Virus record (IMG/VR): IMGVR_UViG_3300034160_000027 | Location: 1-64,000 of that record | Source: a virus | Strand: one strand, 5' to 3' | DNA length: 64,000 bases | In this document: in pieces, positions 9,410 through 17,738 of the stretch | Numbering within the stretch: position 1 is the stretch's first letter | Layout: each line of letters opens with the position of its first letter | Notes under the pieces: generated by a model | What the model was told of the DNA's origin: nothing | Databases searched by the model: none | The model's input: only the letters and a program-made list of their open reading frames with translations | Translations under genes and position numbers: made by a program

Positions 9410-10399
9410 GTGGCTTGTCCCACAACACTCTGTACCATCGCGCGGCCGGCCGAGCAGCAAGGGCTCACCGTCCTCACCGCTCCGGCTCCGTCGCTCCTGG
9501 CGCTGGGAACCGTGCCCCCTGTGGTGGCTGCGCGGGTGCAGTTGAGCGCGCCTGCCCCCGTGCTGTACGCCTTCGGGAGCACGATCCCGCCGGTCGGTGC
9601 ACGAGTGCAGTTGAGCGCGCCTGCCCCCGTGCTGTACGCCTTCGGGAGCACGATCCCGCCGGTCGGTGCACGAGTGCAGTTGAGCGCGCCTGCCCCCGTG
9701 CTGTACGCCTTCGGGAGCACGATCCCGCCGGTCGGTGCACGAGTGCAGTTGAGCGCGCCTGCCCCCGTGCTGTACGCCTTCGGGAGCACGATTACCGGTG
9801 CTGTGCGTGCGCGGGCCTTGTTGGAACCTCCCGCGCCCTTGCTGTTCGGTGTGGGGGTAGGGAACGGGCAGTCCTTGATAGGAGAGTCGTACTTACTATT
9901 TAGCATGGTAGCTAATAGCTTTGTTGTAGCGTCTGACGGACTTATCGGGAGCGCGTCTCTGACCTCATCTAACGTAGGGGTAGGCACCGTAGCAGGGAGC
10001 GGGCTAATCGGGCCATCAAGAGTCCTGTTCACTACTTCCGGAGATGTGTGGGCTGTCAACGGTTTCCCCCCTCCGATGGTAGAAGGGTACGGGTACACTC
10101 GTCCGTCTGGCCTAGTGCGTACTCCATATGCTTCTGGGAGGACTAGGCAGCGTAGGCAATGGCGTAATGGATTTAGACAAGCTACGGTCAGTTTTGATAT
10201 TGACCGCGGCATTCTAGGCGACGTTGAAAGGTTTATCAGTTTAAAGGGGTACGAGTGGTTCAGCATGGGTCTGATCACTGGCGATAACGTCAGCAGCGTG
10301 TTGGAGACGCACACTGTAAGAATTATTGGAAACCCGTCAAAAGGCAATGTCTACGGGAGTCAGATGACACTCTCCTTAAAGATAGAGATAGCTTCATGA
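9410..10399 (+). CDS. Tail protein with four perfect 23-residue repeats
   Basis: 329 aa, GTG start. Residues about 42-127 are four tandem copies of a 23-residue unit (ARVQLSAPAPVLYAFGSTI...), identical at DNA level (69-bp period). Two looser relatives follow. The last ~90 residues (from GYGYTRPSG) are homologous to the first ~115 residues of the next gene, so a tail-tip domain has been duplicated and fused to a repeat shaft. Repeat number could change by recombination without breaking the frame. ATGA-coupled to the next gene. Confidence 0.75.
   Translation: MACPTTLCTIARPAEQQGLTVLTAPAPSLLALGTVPPVVAARVQLSAPAPVLYAFGSTIPPVGARVQLSAPAPVLYAFGSTIPPVGARVQLSAPAPVLYAFGSTIPPVGARVQLSAPAPVLYAFGSTITGAVRARALLEPPAPLLFGVGVGNGQSLIGESYLLFSMVANSFVVASDGLIGSASLTSSNVGVGTVAGSGLIGPSRVLFTTSGDVWAVNGFPPPMVEGYGYTRPSGLVRTPYASGRTRQRRQWRNGFRQATVSFDIDRGILGDVERFISLKGYEWFSMGLITGDNVSSVLETHTVRIIGNPSKGNVYGSQMTLSLKIEIAS
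9536..9792 (+). repeat. 69-bp perfect tandem repeat, 4 copies, in coding sequence
   Basis: Copies begin near 9536, 9605, 9674 and 9743. The period is a multiple of three, so copy-number change keeps the reading frame. The near-identity implies recent expansion or ongoing homogenisation. Confidence 0.95.
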
Positions 10400-11148
10400 C
10401 TTGGATCGACCTCGGACTCCCTGCTGCGATAGCGAATAGCTATGGGTACACAACGGACGCTGGGCTGCGGCGCACTAGTCAGTCGACGGCTGAGCCCCGG
10501 CAGAAACGTGATTATGCTACAGATAAGCGCGAGTTCAGCGTGTCTTTTCTGCTTACCACGGCGCAGTTGCGAACAGCAGAAAACTATCTACAAGAGTACG
10601 GGTACACGTGGTTTCCCTTGCCCTTGTCATCAGGGGACTCTACCGAGGGCGTATCCACGCTTTATGTAAAGCTCATTGACGACCCGACAATCACGGCCGC
10701 GGGGTCCAAGAACGCGTGGGCAATGGCGGTAAAGCTAGAGCAGTACGTCGCTTTTGAGCAATCTGTTTTCGTAACTACCACCTTATATCCGCAGGACGCG
10801 GAAGAGCGGTTTTACTTAGCGGCGCCGGGTCCCCTGACCTGGGTAGTCGGGGGGAGCGTCATCTACGACAGTGACCAAATGTCGTGCACGGCACCCCCAA
10901 GCATTAGCGGAACACTGGTGTTAACCCATTTGCACGCGTGGGCAGAGCCAGATTCCACGAACATGGTGGCGCCTAGTATCAGTGGAACGCTGATACTAAC
11001 GCAACTACACACCTACGTCCTAGACACGGTGGGCGCGGCGGCGCCCAGCATATCCGGGCAGTTGGACCCTTATACCGAGGCTTTTGTTTTCGGGTCTGAG
11101 GATACGGGTGTATCCGCTCCTACAACCATTTCAGGAACGCTAGCATGA
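10396..11148 (+). CDS. Tail protein with C-terminal SISGTL repeats
   Basis: 250 aa. The N-terminal ~120 residues (GYTTDAGLRR, YGYTWFPLP, AMAVKLE) are a paralogue of the C-terminal domain of the preceding gene. From about residue 160 there are four degenerate ~25-residue repeats, each built around APSISGTL. The two genes look like domain-shuffled versions of one tail-tip module. ATGA overlaps at both ends show tight coupling. Confidence 0.75.
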   Translation: MTWIDLGLPAAIANSYGYTTDAGLRRTSQSTAEPRQKRDYATDKREFSVSFLLTTAQLRTAENYLQEYGYTWFPLPLSSGDSTEGVSTLYVKLIDDPTITAAGSKNAWAMAVKLEQYVAFEQSVFVTTTLYPQDAEERFYLAAPGPLTWVVGGSVIYDSDQMSCTAPPSISGTLVLTHLHAWAEPDSTNMVAPSISGTLILTQLHTYVLDTVGAAAPSISGQLDPYTEAFVFGSEDTGVSAPTTISGTLA

Positions 11149-12116
11149 CCGCACATATCTGGGTACCTAGTACCAAAATCATTGAGCCCCGGGATGCTAT
11201 CGTACTTTCACCTGTGGGGGTATCAGGGTCCATTTTATCTATTGTGGCCGTGAAGCCTGATGGGAGAAGACAAGAACTGTGTGGGGCGTTCCCCAACTTA
11301 GTAACGAATGGCGGGCTAGAGATGTGGGGGACGTACAGCCCATTCGGGTACTGCTCCCTCGGATCATCAAGTCAAGCTCCAGTGAACACCGATAGCGGGC
11401 TGGTATCTTATGTGGCACACACCAGCGCAGTGGTCTCTACGGTTCACACGTTCCACGCCGAGGAAGGAGTCATGCCCGCGTACTGGTCCATGGTACGGGT
11501 GTATAACTTTGTTGCACAGGGGTCCTCCTTCAACATCAGCGAAGTTGGGGTGGGACGCTCGGCTGGGGGAGTAGACTTATGGAGTCGTTCTCTGTCGCGC
11601 GACCAAGAGGGGAACCCCGTGACGGTGCCATGGGCAATGGGTGATACCATAGACGTTACTTACGAGGTACGAAAGTACCCGTTCACAGAAACTACCTATT
11701 CCGGGGACATTGGAGGAATCACTAGAACCGGGATAGTGAGACCGTCTGAAGTAGACACTACGTTGTGGGAAGTGAACGTGACCCGGCAATACTACAACAG
11801 GCCCGCTTATAATGTTAGCAGTCTGGCATACTCTCAAGTATACGATGGGGCTATAGGCGACGAGTACTCTTCTCCGTTTGGAGCATCCGCAAACAACTCG
11901 GGCGCCGCGGAGGACGCTTACGACGCCAACAGTAAAAAGAGAACAGGGACTCTTATCTACGGGCCATCGGTAGGAAACTTTGCCGCGGGCATAACCTCCT
12001 TCCGCCACGTCAATACTGTAGGAGTGTATCAAATGCAATTCTCTCCCGCCATAATGAAAGCGGCTGATAAAACGTTAACATTGTACGTTGCGACTCCCAC
12101 GTGGGGTAGAGTCTGA
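11145..12116 (+). CDS. Tail appendage protein, paralogue A
   Basis: 323 aa. Clearly homologous to the next gene: shared elements include PNLVTNGGLE/PNLITDPGLE, the CSLGSSSQAP/CSVGGSAQAP strand, GLWSRSL-type WSRSL, YEVRKY and TPTWGR/TPKWGR ends. No established domain recognised; the beta-rich repetitive character fits a fibre or receptor-binding protein. ATGA-coupled to the upstream gene. Confidence 0.75.
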   Translation: MTAHIWVPSTKIIEPRDAIVLSPVGVSGSILSIVAVKPDGRRQELCGAFPNLVTNGGLEMWGTYSPFGYCSLGSSSQAPVNTDSGLVSYVAHTSAVVSTVHTFHAEEGVMPAYWSMVRVYNFVAQGSSFNISEVGVGRSAGGVDLWSRSLSRDQEGNPVTVPWAMGDTIDVTYEVRKYPFTETTYSGDIGGITRTGIVRPSEVDTTLWEVNVTRQYYNRPAYNVSSLAYSQVYDGAIGDEYSSPFGASANNSGAAEDAYDANSKKRTGTLIYGPSVGNFAAGITSFRHVNTVGVYQMQFSPAIMKAADKTLTLYVATPTWGRV

Positions 12117-12118
12117 AA

Positions 12119-13033
12119 ATGATGGTGTGCGCGCCCTTGGTAGGTACGTCGGGTAGAGTTTCTGCCTATGTAACGAAGCCCTGTGGCAGACGCCGCGTCA
12201 TATTTGAAGACTCGCCTAACCTTATAACTGACCCGGGGTTAGAGAGGATGGCTGCTTTCCCTGTAATAAGCCACTGTTCAGTGGGTGGGAGTGCGCAGGC
12301 ACCCGGCTACACGGATACCGACTTGGCGCTATACTACAGAACGCACACTTCTATATCTAGCACGCTATATGGAGCCTGCGCTGTCCCCCCGTACTACGGA
12401 TGGATGCAAGTCACGTTTGTATTCGCTCCTCCGACCGAGGACTTGACCGTGGCAGAGATAGGCATTGGGTGGGCAGCAGGCGGAACGGGGCTGTGGAGCC
12501 GATCCCTCACACGAGACCTAAGTGGGATTACAGCGCCGTTCCCATGGGCGGCGGACGAGGAACTGACCGTCGTGTATGAAGTGCGGAAATATGCCTTTAA
12601 CGAGGCACAGTATTCTGACCAAGGGTGCCTCTACATAGTGCGCCCCGCGCTCGTTACCGATGTCTCAAGTTGGAGGTTCTATAATGGGGGCCAAGAGATA
12701 GGGCGGACGCCTGGCGTACCGACTATTTATCCTCCTACGCTGTATGCCGGAGAGTTGGGCGGTCCTGCTGAAACTCCGTCTGGTCTATCATACTCTCCCG
12801 GTGCAGTAGCGTGGACTAATAGATATCCTTACGTTGACGGGAGCCAGAAAAGGGTTGGTGCGCACACGTACAGCAGGCACGCAGGGCATCTTAGTGGCGG
12901 GGTACGGTCCATACTGGTGCTGAGTACAGTAGGCGCGTACCAAGTGTCAGTCGACCCACCAATACAGAGGTCCTCATCCCAGTATTTATCGCTTACAGTA
13001 GAAACACCTAAGTGGGGGAGGGCGCCCGCGTGA
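12119..13033 (+). CDS. Tail appendage protein, paralogue B
   Basis: 304 aa, ATG two nucleotides after the upstream stop (a second ATG follows at once). Tandem paralogue of the preceding gene with about the same domain order. The two copies have diverged, so they may contact different receptors or form a hetero-oligomer. Function otherwise unknown. Confidence 0.75.
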   Translation: MMVCAPLVGTSGRVSAYVTKPCGRRRVIFEDSPNLITDPGLERMAAFPVISHCSVGGSAQAPGYTDTDLALYYRTHTSISSTLYGACAVPPYYGWMQVTFVFAPPTEDLTVAEIGIGWAAGGTGLWSRSLTRDLSGITAPFPWAADEELTVVYEVRKYAFNEAQYSDQGCLYIVRPALVTDVSSWRFYNGGQEIGRTPGVPTIYPPTLYAGELGGPAETPSGLSYSPGAVAWTNRYPYVDGSQKRVGAHTYSRHAGHLSGGVRSILVLSTVGAYQVSVDPPIQRSSSQYLSLTVETPKWGRAPA

Positions 13034-13635
13034 TACCCAGGAATCGGCTATCTGTTCAACCGCACGAAGGCCCGTATCTTTTTCCTGACGAAAACAAGAG
13101 AACCCCTCCTTCTAGTTTGGTATACCCGTATGACGTGGCATTAGGCGGCAAAAGCGTAGGTGATACGTCTGAGGGTATCATGTACCAGTTATGGACTTTT
13201 AGTTATGACGGACTGAATATACGAGCCCAGCCGTCAAATTTCGGTACCTCCGTGATAATTCTCGGGGCCGGACCCGGAGTCACTGCTTTATCTGGATGTT
13301 TTGACGCTAACATGCACCCAGTCTTAGCATATACGCAAGGCAGCGTAGCGAAGCTATACTGGTACGATAGCTCGGTCCCGGGTTATGCTACTACCGAATT
13401 GACGGATTGCCTTAGTCCTCGTGTTACGTTCGACGATAAGCGTGCTACCATGCTGGCCCTCAACGATGTTATATTGTTTTATATAAAAGACGGGGCACTA
13501 TTTTATAGACAACAAAGGGATAGGTACGGGGTGGAACGGCGCTTATGCGATTGTCCCAATACCACTATAAGGATTGAAAGGGTAAGCATGAACACTCTGA
13601 ACAGGCTTCAGATAGAGTTTATTGTAGCCGTATGA
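13030..13635 (+). CDS. Tail-module hypothetical protein
   Basis: 201 aa. GTG at 13030 overlaps the upstream stop (GTGA) and is preceded by a GGGGGAGGG ribosome binding site; an in-frame GTG at 13012 lies inside that site and is less likely. The protein is probably beta-propeller or beta-sandwich like (repeated short strands with aromatic residues). Last large gene of the tail operon; role unknown. Confidence 0.68.
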   Translation: MIPRNRLSVQPHEGPYLFPDENKRTPPSSLVYPYDVALGGKSVGDTSEGIMYQLWTFSYDGLNIRAQPSNFGTSVIILGAGPGVTALSGCFDANMHPVLAYTQGSVAKLYWYDSSVPGYATTELTDCLSPRVTFDDKRATMLALNDVILFYIKDGALFYRQQRDRYGVERRLCDCPNTTIRIERVSMNTLNRLQIEFIVAV

Positions 13636-13778
13636 GGTACTTCAGGCTCAAGGCTGCTAATCGCGATGATGCGATCTGCCAGGCACTAGCGTTGCGTAGG
13701 TGTGTCGTCCAGTCCTACGCTGGAGTGAGTTGGGATGAGAACGGCGAACGCAAGATGCTGAAGTGGAGTGAGATATGA
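13632..13778 (+). CDS. Short hypothetical protein (48 aa)
   Basis: 48 aa, overlapping the previous and next genes by ATGA on both sides. It begins MRYFRLKA and is basic and aromatic. The sandwiching by ATGA couplings is the main evidence that it is real. No family recognised. Confidence 0.6.
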   Translation: MRYFRLKAANRDDAICQALALRRCVVQSYAGVSWDENGERKMLKWSEI

Positions 13779-13933
13779 CCGTTGCAGAACTACCCACTGA
13801 AGAACGCACTAAGTGCGAGATTTACTCCAGAGTCATGGGGTACCATCGCCCTGTGGAGTTCTGGAACAAAGGTAAGCAGCAAGAACACAGGGATAGAGTG
13901 GCGTTCAAGGAGTCGATGGTGATAGGCAATTAG
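13775..13933 (+). CDS. NrdD C-terminal-like miniprotein
   Basis: 52 aa. The stretch ERTKCEIYSRVMGYHRPVEF followed by WNKGKQ and EHRDR matches the C-terminal tail of class III (anaerobic) ribonucleoside-triphosphate reductase, including one Cys of its region. The ~600-residue catalytic barrel is absent and no nrdG is present. It could be a stand-alone regulatory or metal-binding peptide, or a relic of a former nrdD. ATGA-coupled to the gene before, and its stop overlaps the convergent gene on the other strand. Confidence 0.65.
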   Translation: MTVAELPTEERTKCEIYSRVMGYHRPVEFWNKGKQQEHRDRVAFKESMVIGN

Positions 13934-14145
13934 CTGGTAAAGCGAAACCGCCTAAATGACTCCCTGATGTAGTTGATAAGCGCGCGGCACTCGGGGCAGG
14001 TAACTAGGCCACCCGCAGTAGCAAATATCACGGGGTCGTCTACGTCTCCTGTCTCATACGCATCAAACGCTAGGCCGCAAAGCGAATGTTCTCCTTGCCC
14101 GTTACCGGGCGCGTGAACCGCGGGGTTAGCTATGCGTCTAGCCAT
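13930..14145 (-). CDS. Small Cys-containing hypothetical protein
   Basis: 71 aa. Contains a Cys near residue 23, then TCPEC, a CxxC pair suggesting a zinc site, and a basic C-terminus (RESFRRFRF). Its stop codon overlaps the stop of the convergent NrdD-like gene, marking the boundary between the tail operon and the leftward early region. Confidence 0.6.
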   Translation of the reverse strand: MARRIANPAVHAPGNGQGEHSLCGLAFDAYETGDVDDPVIFATAGGLVTCPECRALINYIRESFRRFRFTS

Positions 14146-14156
14146 GGTGATCCTAT

Positions 14157-14354
14157 TCAGCTAGACGACGCGCGCTTCTGGCTGGCTGTCAGTATTGGAG
14201 AAATAACGCAGAATAGCCCGTGCTTTCCGCAGTAAGTCTTACGCCACTGTCGGTAGCTTGGGAGCATGGGAAGGCCGTTTATCTCCCGGCTTCGCGTGTC
14301 TCTTTCGTAAAGTCTAAACATGAGTTCCCTTTGCTCTCTGCTAATAGGGTACAT
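14157..14354 (-). CDS. Small phage protein with YRQWRKT motif
   Basis: 65 aa. The REQRELMFRLY start and SYRQWRKTYCGKHGLFCV middle resemble a widespread short phage family whose members share an EQR...YRAFRRT pattern and a downstream GMW region. Function of that family is unknown. The C-terminus after residue ~55 is low in complexity. Confidence 0.6.
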   Translation of the reverse strand: MYPISREQRELMFRLYERDTRSREINGLPMLPSYRQWRKTYCGKHGLFCVISPILTASQKRASSS

Positions 14355-14380
14355 AGCTATTGTTACTCATCCGAAGCGAG

Positions 14381-14402
14381 CCCCGCCGTCAGGGCTCTTA
14401 GC
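14381..14402 (+). terminator. Possible hairpin terminator between convergent regions
   Basis: GAGCCC...GGGCTC stem with an 8-nt loop followed by a short TT. It lies in the ~90-nt gene-free gap between 14354 and 14446. Weak T tract, so only a candidate. Confidence 0.25.
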
Positions 14403-14445
14403 TGTTGATAAACCCCGAGTGGCGTGGCCGCTTTAGTCCTGCGCG

Positions 14446-14643
14446 TTAGAGGGCCAGCGAGTCAAGGTAGTCAGCCAAAGCCGCGGTACTGCACCACCCG
14501 TCAGATGGGTCTTCGTCTTGAGCCTCTAGCCCCCATTCGGTTGGTGGGTGCACCTGAACATCAGGTAGGTTCCAGTCGCTCGCAATCCGCAGCGCACTCG
14601 CTGCAACCACTAACGCTCTCTTCATTTCGTCTTGCGTTGCCAT
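14446..14643 (-). CDS. Hypothetical protein (65 aa)
   Basis: 65 aa, acidic C-terminal half, Ala-rich N-terminal helix (MKRALVVAASALRIA). No family recognised and no obvious ribosome binding site. Retained because it fits the minus-strand gene array and has coding-like composition. Confidence 0.5.
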   Translation of the reverse strand: MATQDEMKRALVVAASALRIASDWNLPDVQVHPPTEWGLEAQDEDPSDGWCSTAALADYLDSLAL

Positions 14644-14679
14644 AGGCTTGATGCTGTTACATTGGATCGGTGTTAGCGA

Positions 14680-14874
14680 TTATGCGCCACGCGTGTCCCC
14701 GTTGCACGAGTATCCGACGAACGGTAGCGTTGCACCGCGCTCCAAGGCTATGCTCGCGCCCTCGACTGGAACTGCTATCCCTCCGGGGTTTATTCTAGCG
14801 ACACGAGAACCGCCCTTAGACCCCCGGTACGATTCAATGGCGTCCCGCAAGCCCTCTTGCGTGCGGTCCTTCAT
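14680..14874 (-). pseudogene. Displaced 3' end of SNF2 helicase gene
   Basis: The first ~20 residues (MKDRTQEGLRDAIESYRG) match the last residues of the intact helicase at 15416-16852 (KDRTQENLRSAIAGYRR). The open frame continues upstream past the ATG as ESIRAR before running into the HNH gene. This looks like the original 3' end of the helicase cut off by the HNH insertion. The downstream part (to residue 64) has no recognised similarity, and the segment might still be translated. Confidence 0.55.
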
Positions 14875-15419
14875 GCGGGCACGGATACTTTCCCGTGGTT
14901 CTCATGAAAAAACTCGTTAATCCTAGTGTCCTTTGCTACTTTCGCAGCTTCGGCTAGGTCGGAGTAGTACCCTAGGTGCTTACGCTTCCCTCTTATCGTA
15001 ACGTACACCATCCATTTGTTTCGCGCTGCATACCAAATAACTTCGTTGTACCCAGATTTATTATCTCCACGAAGAGTTATGTTTCGGCAATTATCTTCCC
15101 TTTGCACTTCACGTAAGTTGATTAACCTGTTGTCTGTCCTCACGTGGTTTATGTGGTCTATCTCGTGAGTAGGAGGACTCCCGCTAACCATGGTCCAAAT
15201 GATTCTGTGATTCAGGCATCCTTTCTTGAATAGCTGCATCTGGTAGTATCCAGTGTTCGCTATGGACGTTCCCGCTCGTTTCCCCGCCAACCTCGTGTTC
15301 CAAGCATCACATTGATGCTGGTCTGTGAACCATTTAACACTTCTAGCCTTCCATGTTAAGAACCCGGTATCTTTGTCGTACAAAAGTAGCTCATTAAGCA
15401 CGCTGGCAGTGTGTATCAT
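14871..15419 (-). CDS. HNH homing endonuclease
   Basis: 182 aa. Typical free-standing phage HNH endonuclease: N-terminal LLYDKDTGFLTWKAR, a central HRIIWTM...IDHINHVRTDNR His-Asn-His core with NLREV, then an AP2-like DNA-binding C-terminus ending in HENHG. ATGA-coupled to the 3' end of the helicase, with a second copy of the helicase end just downstream, as expected if it homed into that gene. Related sequences lie at 57603-58227 (frameshifted) and 60973-61179 (fragment). Confidence 0.9.
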   Translation of the reverse strand: MIHTASVLNELLLYDKDTGFLTWKARSVKWFTDQHQCDAWNTRLAGKRAGTSIANTGYYQMQLFKKGCLNHRIIWTMVSGSPPTHEIDHINHVRTDNRLINLREVQREDNCRNITLRGDNKSGYNEVIWYAARNKWMVYVTIRGKRKHLGYYSDLAEAAKVAKDTRINEFFHENHGKVSVPA

Positions 15420-16852
15420 GACTTCTTTCTCCTGTACCCGGCTATAGCTGACCTCAAGTTCTCCTGCGTGCGGTCTTTCGTCTCGATGAGTGCCACCAGC
15501 AATTCATCCACGGTGTTGCGAGTCAGTATCCTACGGATGCGAACATTGCTAGCAGTCTGCCCTTGCCGCCGTATCCTTCCGTTAAACTGGAGCCAGAAGC
15601 TAAGGCTATCTGTGGGACTGAACCAGGCTATCTCACTTCCTCCACCTTGGAGGTTTACACCATGCGCGGCACTGGCAGGATGAGCCATTAAGAGAGGATA
15701 CTGGCCCGCGTTCCATGCGTTAACGACTGCACTCGGGTCTTTTACTCCGGGGCCTAAGTACCCGACTTTGTATCCCTGCTTTGTGTATCGCTCCTTTATC
15801 CGGTGCATGTCATGCCGGTATAAGTACGATAGGAATATTGGGCTGCCCGCGGCTTCGTGCATAATGCTATCAAGAACTTCTAGCTTTAAGTCATGCACCA
15901 ACATGACCGCCCCACTATTATCCGAGTGTAAGACGGCACCGTTGGCGACTTGGCGGCACTTCGCCCTGGCGGATAGGACGCAGTGGACTTCTAAGTCCCA
16001 CTCACCGTCAACAGGATCATCTTCATGGCGATCTAACTGAGCGAAGTACTCCTTCTCTAGCCTGTCGTACTCTCGCTGTGTCTTAGGGTCGAGGTCTACC
16101 CAATGGTCGAAATATTGATAGTCGGGTAGTTTCAGGTAGTCCTCAGACCGCATGGACAGCGTGATATCTGCAATACGGCTTTGTATCTCTTCTTCGGCGC
16201 CAGGTGCCAACGACCACGTTTGCATGGCGTATCCGGGACGGAACCATTTCGTCCTGAAGTCCCCGATGTTCTTGTACAGGCGTTCCCCTCCGTCAATAAC
16301 AAGGTATTGCCCGTGGAGGTCAATGAAACCATTAGGTATCGGGGTCCCTGTCAACCCCACCCGATACGCGAAATGGTCCTGTAACAGCAACTCTAACTCT
16401 TTGAACCTCACGCCTTGCGCGTTCTTCAGTCGGTCGGACTCGTCTATCACCAGCATGTTGAACGGTAGGTACCGTCCGCGCGCGAGAAACTGGTCATTGA
16501 GGGCACGTACCAACCAAGGGATCGACTCAAAGTTTATGATCCATATATCGCAGTCACGGCGATGCAGGTCACGCAGCTTTTGTTCTTTTGGGCCGCGTAG
16601 CAAGCATGTACGCAGGCCCCGCAGATGAGACCACTTGGCTACCTCTTGACGCCACACAGTCTCAGCCACTAGGCGCGGCGCTATCACCAAAGCTCCGTAG
16701 ACCTTCAAGTCGTCTATCAACCGGCCGATAGCAGTCAGCGTGATACTGGTCTTCCCCGCGGACAGGAAGAGCCATTCCATGCTCCGTGGGTTAGCGCACA
16801 CGTGGTCTACCGCACGGTGCTGGTACGGATGGAAGTCACTTAGTGAGAGCAT
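15416..16852 (-). CDS. SNF2-type DEAD/DEAH helicase
   Basis: 478 aa. Superfamily 2 helicase/translocase of phage replication or recombination. An AGKTS Walker A remnant at ~32-36, VIDESDRLKN (motif II) near 137, a GLTGTP motif III and C-terminal helicase motifs (AHPAS...HGVNLQGG and QFNGRIRRQGQ, motif VI) are in order. Motif I (LFLSAGKTS) is shorter than the usual GxGKT but keeps GKT. The last ~20 residues duplicate a sequence found again downstream of the HNH gene. Confidence 0.9.
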   Translation of the reverse strand: MLSLSDFHPYQHRAVDHVCANPRSMEWLFLSAGKTSITLTAIGRLIDDLKVYGALVIAPRLVAETVWRQEVAKWSHLRGLRTCLLRGPKEQKLRDLHRRDCDIWIINFESIPWLVRALNDQFLARGRYLPFNMLVIDESDRLKNAQGVRFKELELLLQDHFAYRVGLTGTPIPNGFIDLHGQYLVIDGGERLYKNIGDFRTKWFRPGYAMQTWSLAPGAEEEIQSRIADITLSMRSEDYLKLPDYQYFDHWVDLDPKTQREYDRLEKEYFAQLDRHEDDPVDGEWDLEVHCVLSARAKCRQVANGAVLHSDNSGAVMLVHDLKLEVLDSIMHEAAGSPIFLSYLYRHDMHRIKERYTKQGYKVGYLGPGVKDPSAVVNAWNAGQYPLLMAHPASAAHGVNLQGGGSEIAWFSPTDSLSFWLQFNGRIRRQGQTASNVRIRRILTRNTVDELLVALIETKDRTQENLRSAIAGYRRKKS

Positions 16853-17055
16853 TTAATCAGTTTTCCGTGCTCGCACCGATACTCCTCGTACACCCCGTCA
16901 TCGCGCTCCGTCAGCGGGCGGATACTGGTCATGCGCCCGCCTTTCTCTTTGGCAAAGATCGTAGCAGCTAGGGAGAGTTCACGCCGATCACCTGTGGCGA
17001 TTATCTCAATGCTCTCACGGCCTGTTGTCACTCGTACATAGCAGCGTGCGTTCAT
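16840..17055 (-). CDS. Hypothetical protein (71 aa)
   Basis: 71 aa, overlapping the helicase start by 13 nt; GAGGATTAAG precedes its ATG. Mixed alpha/beta with a C-terminal CEHGKLIKC pair that may bind metal. No family recognised. Its location implies co-translation with the helicase. Confidence 0.6.
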   Translation of the reverse strand: MNARCYVRVTTGRESIEIIATGDRRELSLAATIFAKEKGGRMTSIRPLTERDDGVYEEYRCEHGKLIKCSH

Positions 17056-17056
17056 C

Positions 17057-17272
17057 TTAATCCTCGCGGTAGTAAAGGCGCGGAGCGTCCCGCAGTATCA
17101 TAAGGACGTGTTCTCGTTCCAGCGAGCATGGTTGCTGCGCAAGCCACTCAATATCACCATTCACGAGGTCTATAAATTCCGCCCTCGTCAGCAACTTTTC
17201 TTGTAGAACGCGGAGTGGGTTTGTACTCTTTTGTGACACCGAATAGTCCAGTTGAAAGTCAGTGTCGAACAT
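17057..17272 (-). CDS. Hypothetical protein (71 aa)
   Basis: 71 aa, mostly helical (LQEKLLTRAEFIDLV, EREHVLMILR). One nucleotide separates it from the next gene. No recognised domain. Confidence 0.6.
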   Translation of the reverse strand: MFDTDFQLDYSVSQKSTNPLRVLQEKLLTRAEFIDLVNGDIEWLAQQPCSLEREHVLMILRDAPRLYYRED

Positions 17273-17274
17273 GG

Positions 17275-17736
17275 TTATAGCTTCACTTCAACGCGCACGC
17301 TAACCAACAGTTTTTTGGTCTCCTCAGTGCCAAAAAACCGCTGGTCTGTGGTGTGTACCCAGATATTCGTTGGTACCAAGCCTGTGGCCTTCTCGTACTT
17401 GCGTAGCAGCGCGAATATCTCTGACTCCAGTTGGGTGCGTAGCGTGATAGCGTCTTGTACGGTTGGTTCATTGCTCATTGTCGTTACCTCATTTTCAGTC
17501 AAGTAGAAACGTTCTTCAGCGAGCCTCTCAACTTCCACGGTCGTGGACTCGCTGAAGTATTGCAGCGCCGCGCAGATACGGCGGCCGTCTTCTTCGCTGA
17601 TCCACCCCCATTCTGATGAGCCGACGATAAGACCCGGGGTATCTCCGACGTGGGTCTCCTTTGTCGCGGCTTCTGTTCCTTGCTCGAAGACTATTGCTTG
17701 GTGAGTTGTGTCGGGGTTAAAGCCGTATCGTTTCAT
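17275..17736 (-). CDS. Hypothetical protein, two-part
   Basis: 153 aa from the ATG at 17736, which has an AGAGGTAGG ribosome binding site; an upstream in-frame start at 17793 lacks one. The N-terminal half (to ~85) has SEEDGRRICAALQYF. The C-terminal half, from an internal ATG near 17478, looks like a separate small phage family (LRTQLESEIFALLRKYEKATG...VRVEVKL). The two may be a fusion of two neighbouring genes or be translated from both starts. Confidence 0.62.
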   Translation of the reverse strand: MKRYGFNPDTTHQAIVFEQGTEAATKETHVGDTPGLIVGSSEWGWISEEDGRRICAALQYFSESTTVEVERLAEERFYLTENEVTTMSNEPTVQDAITLRTQLESEIFALLRKYEKATGLVPTNIWVHTTDQRFFGTEETKKLLVSVRVEVKL

Positions 17737-17738
17737 GC

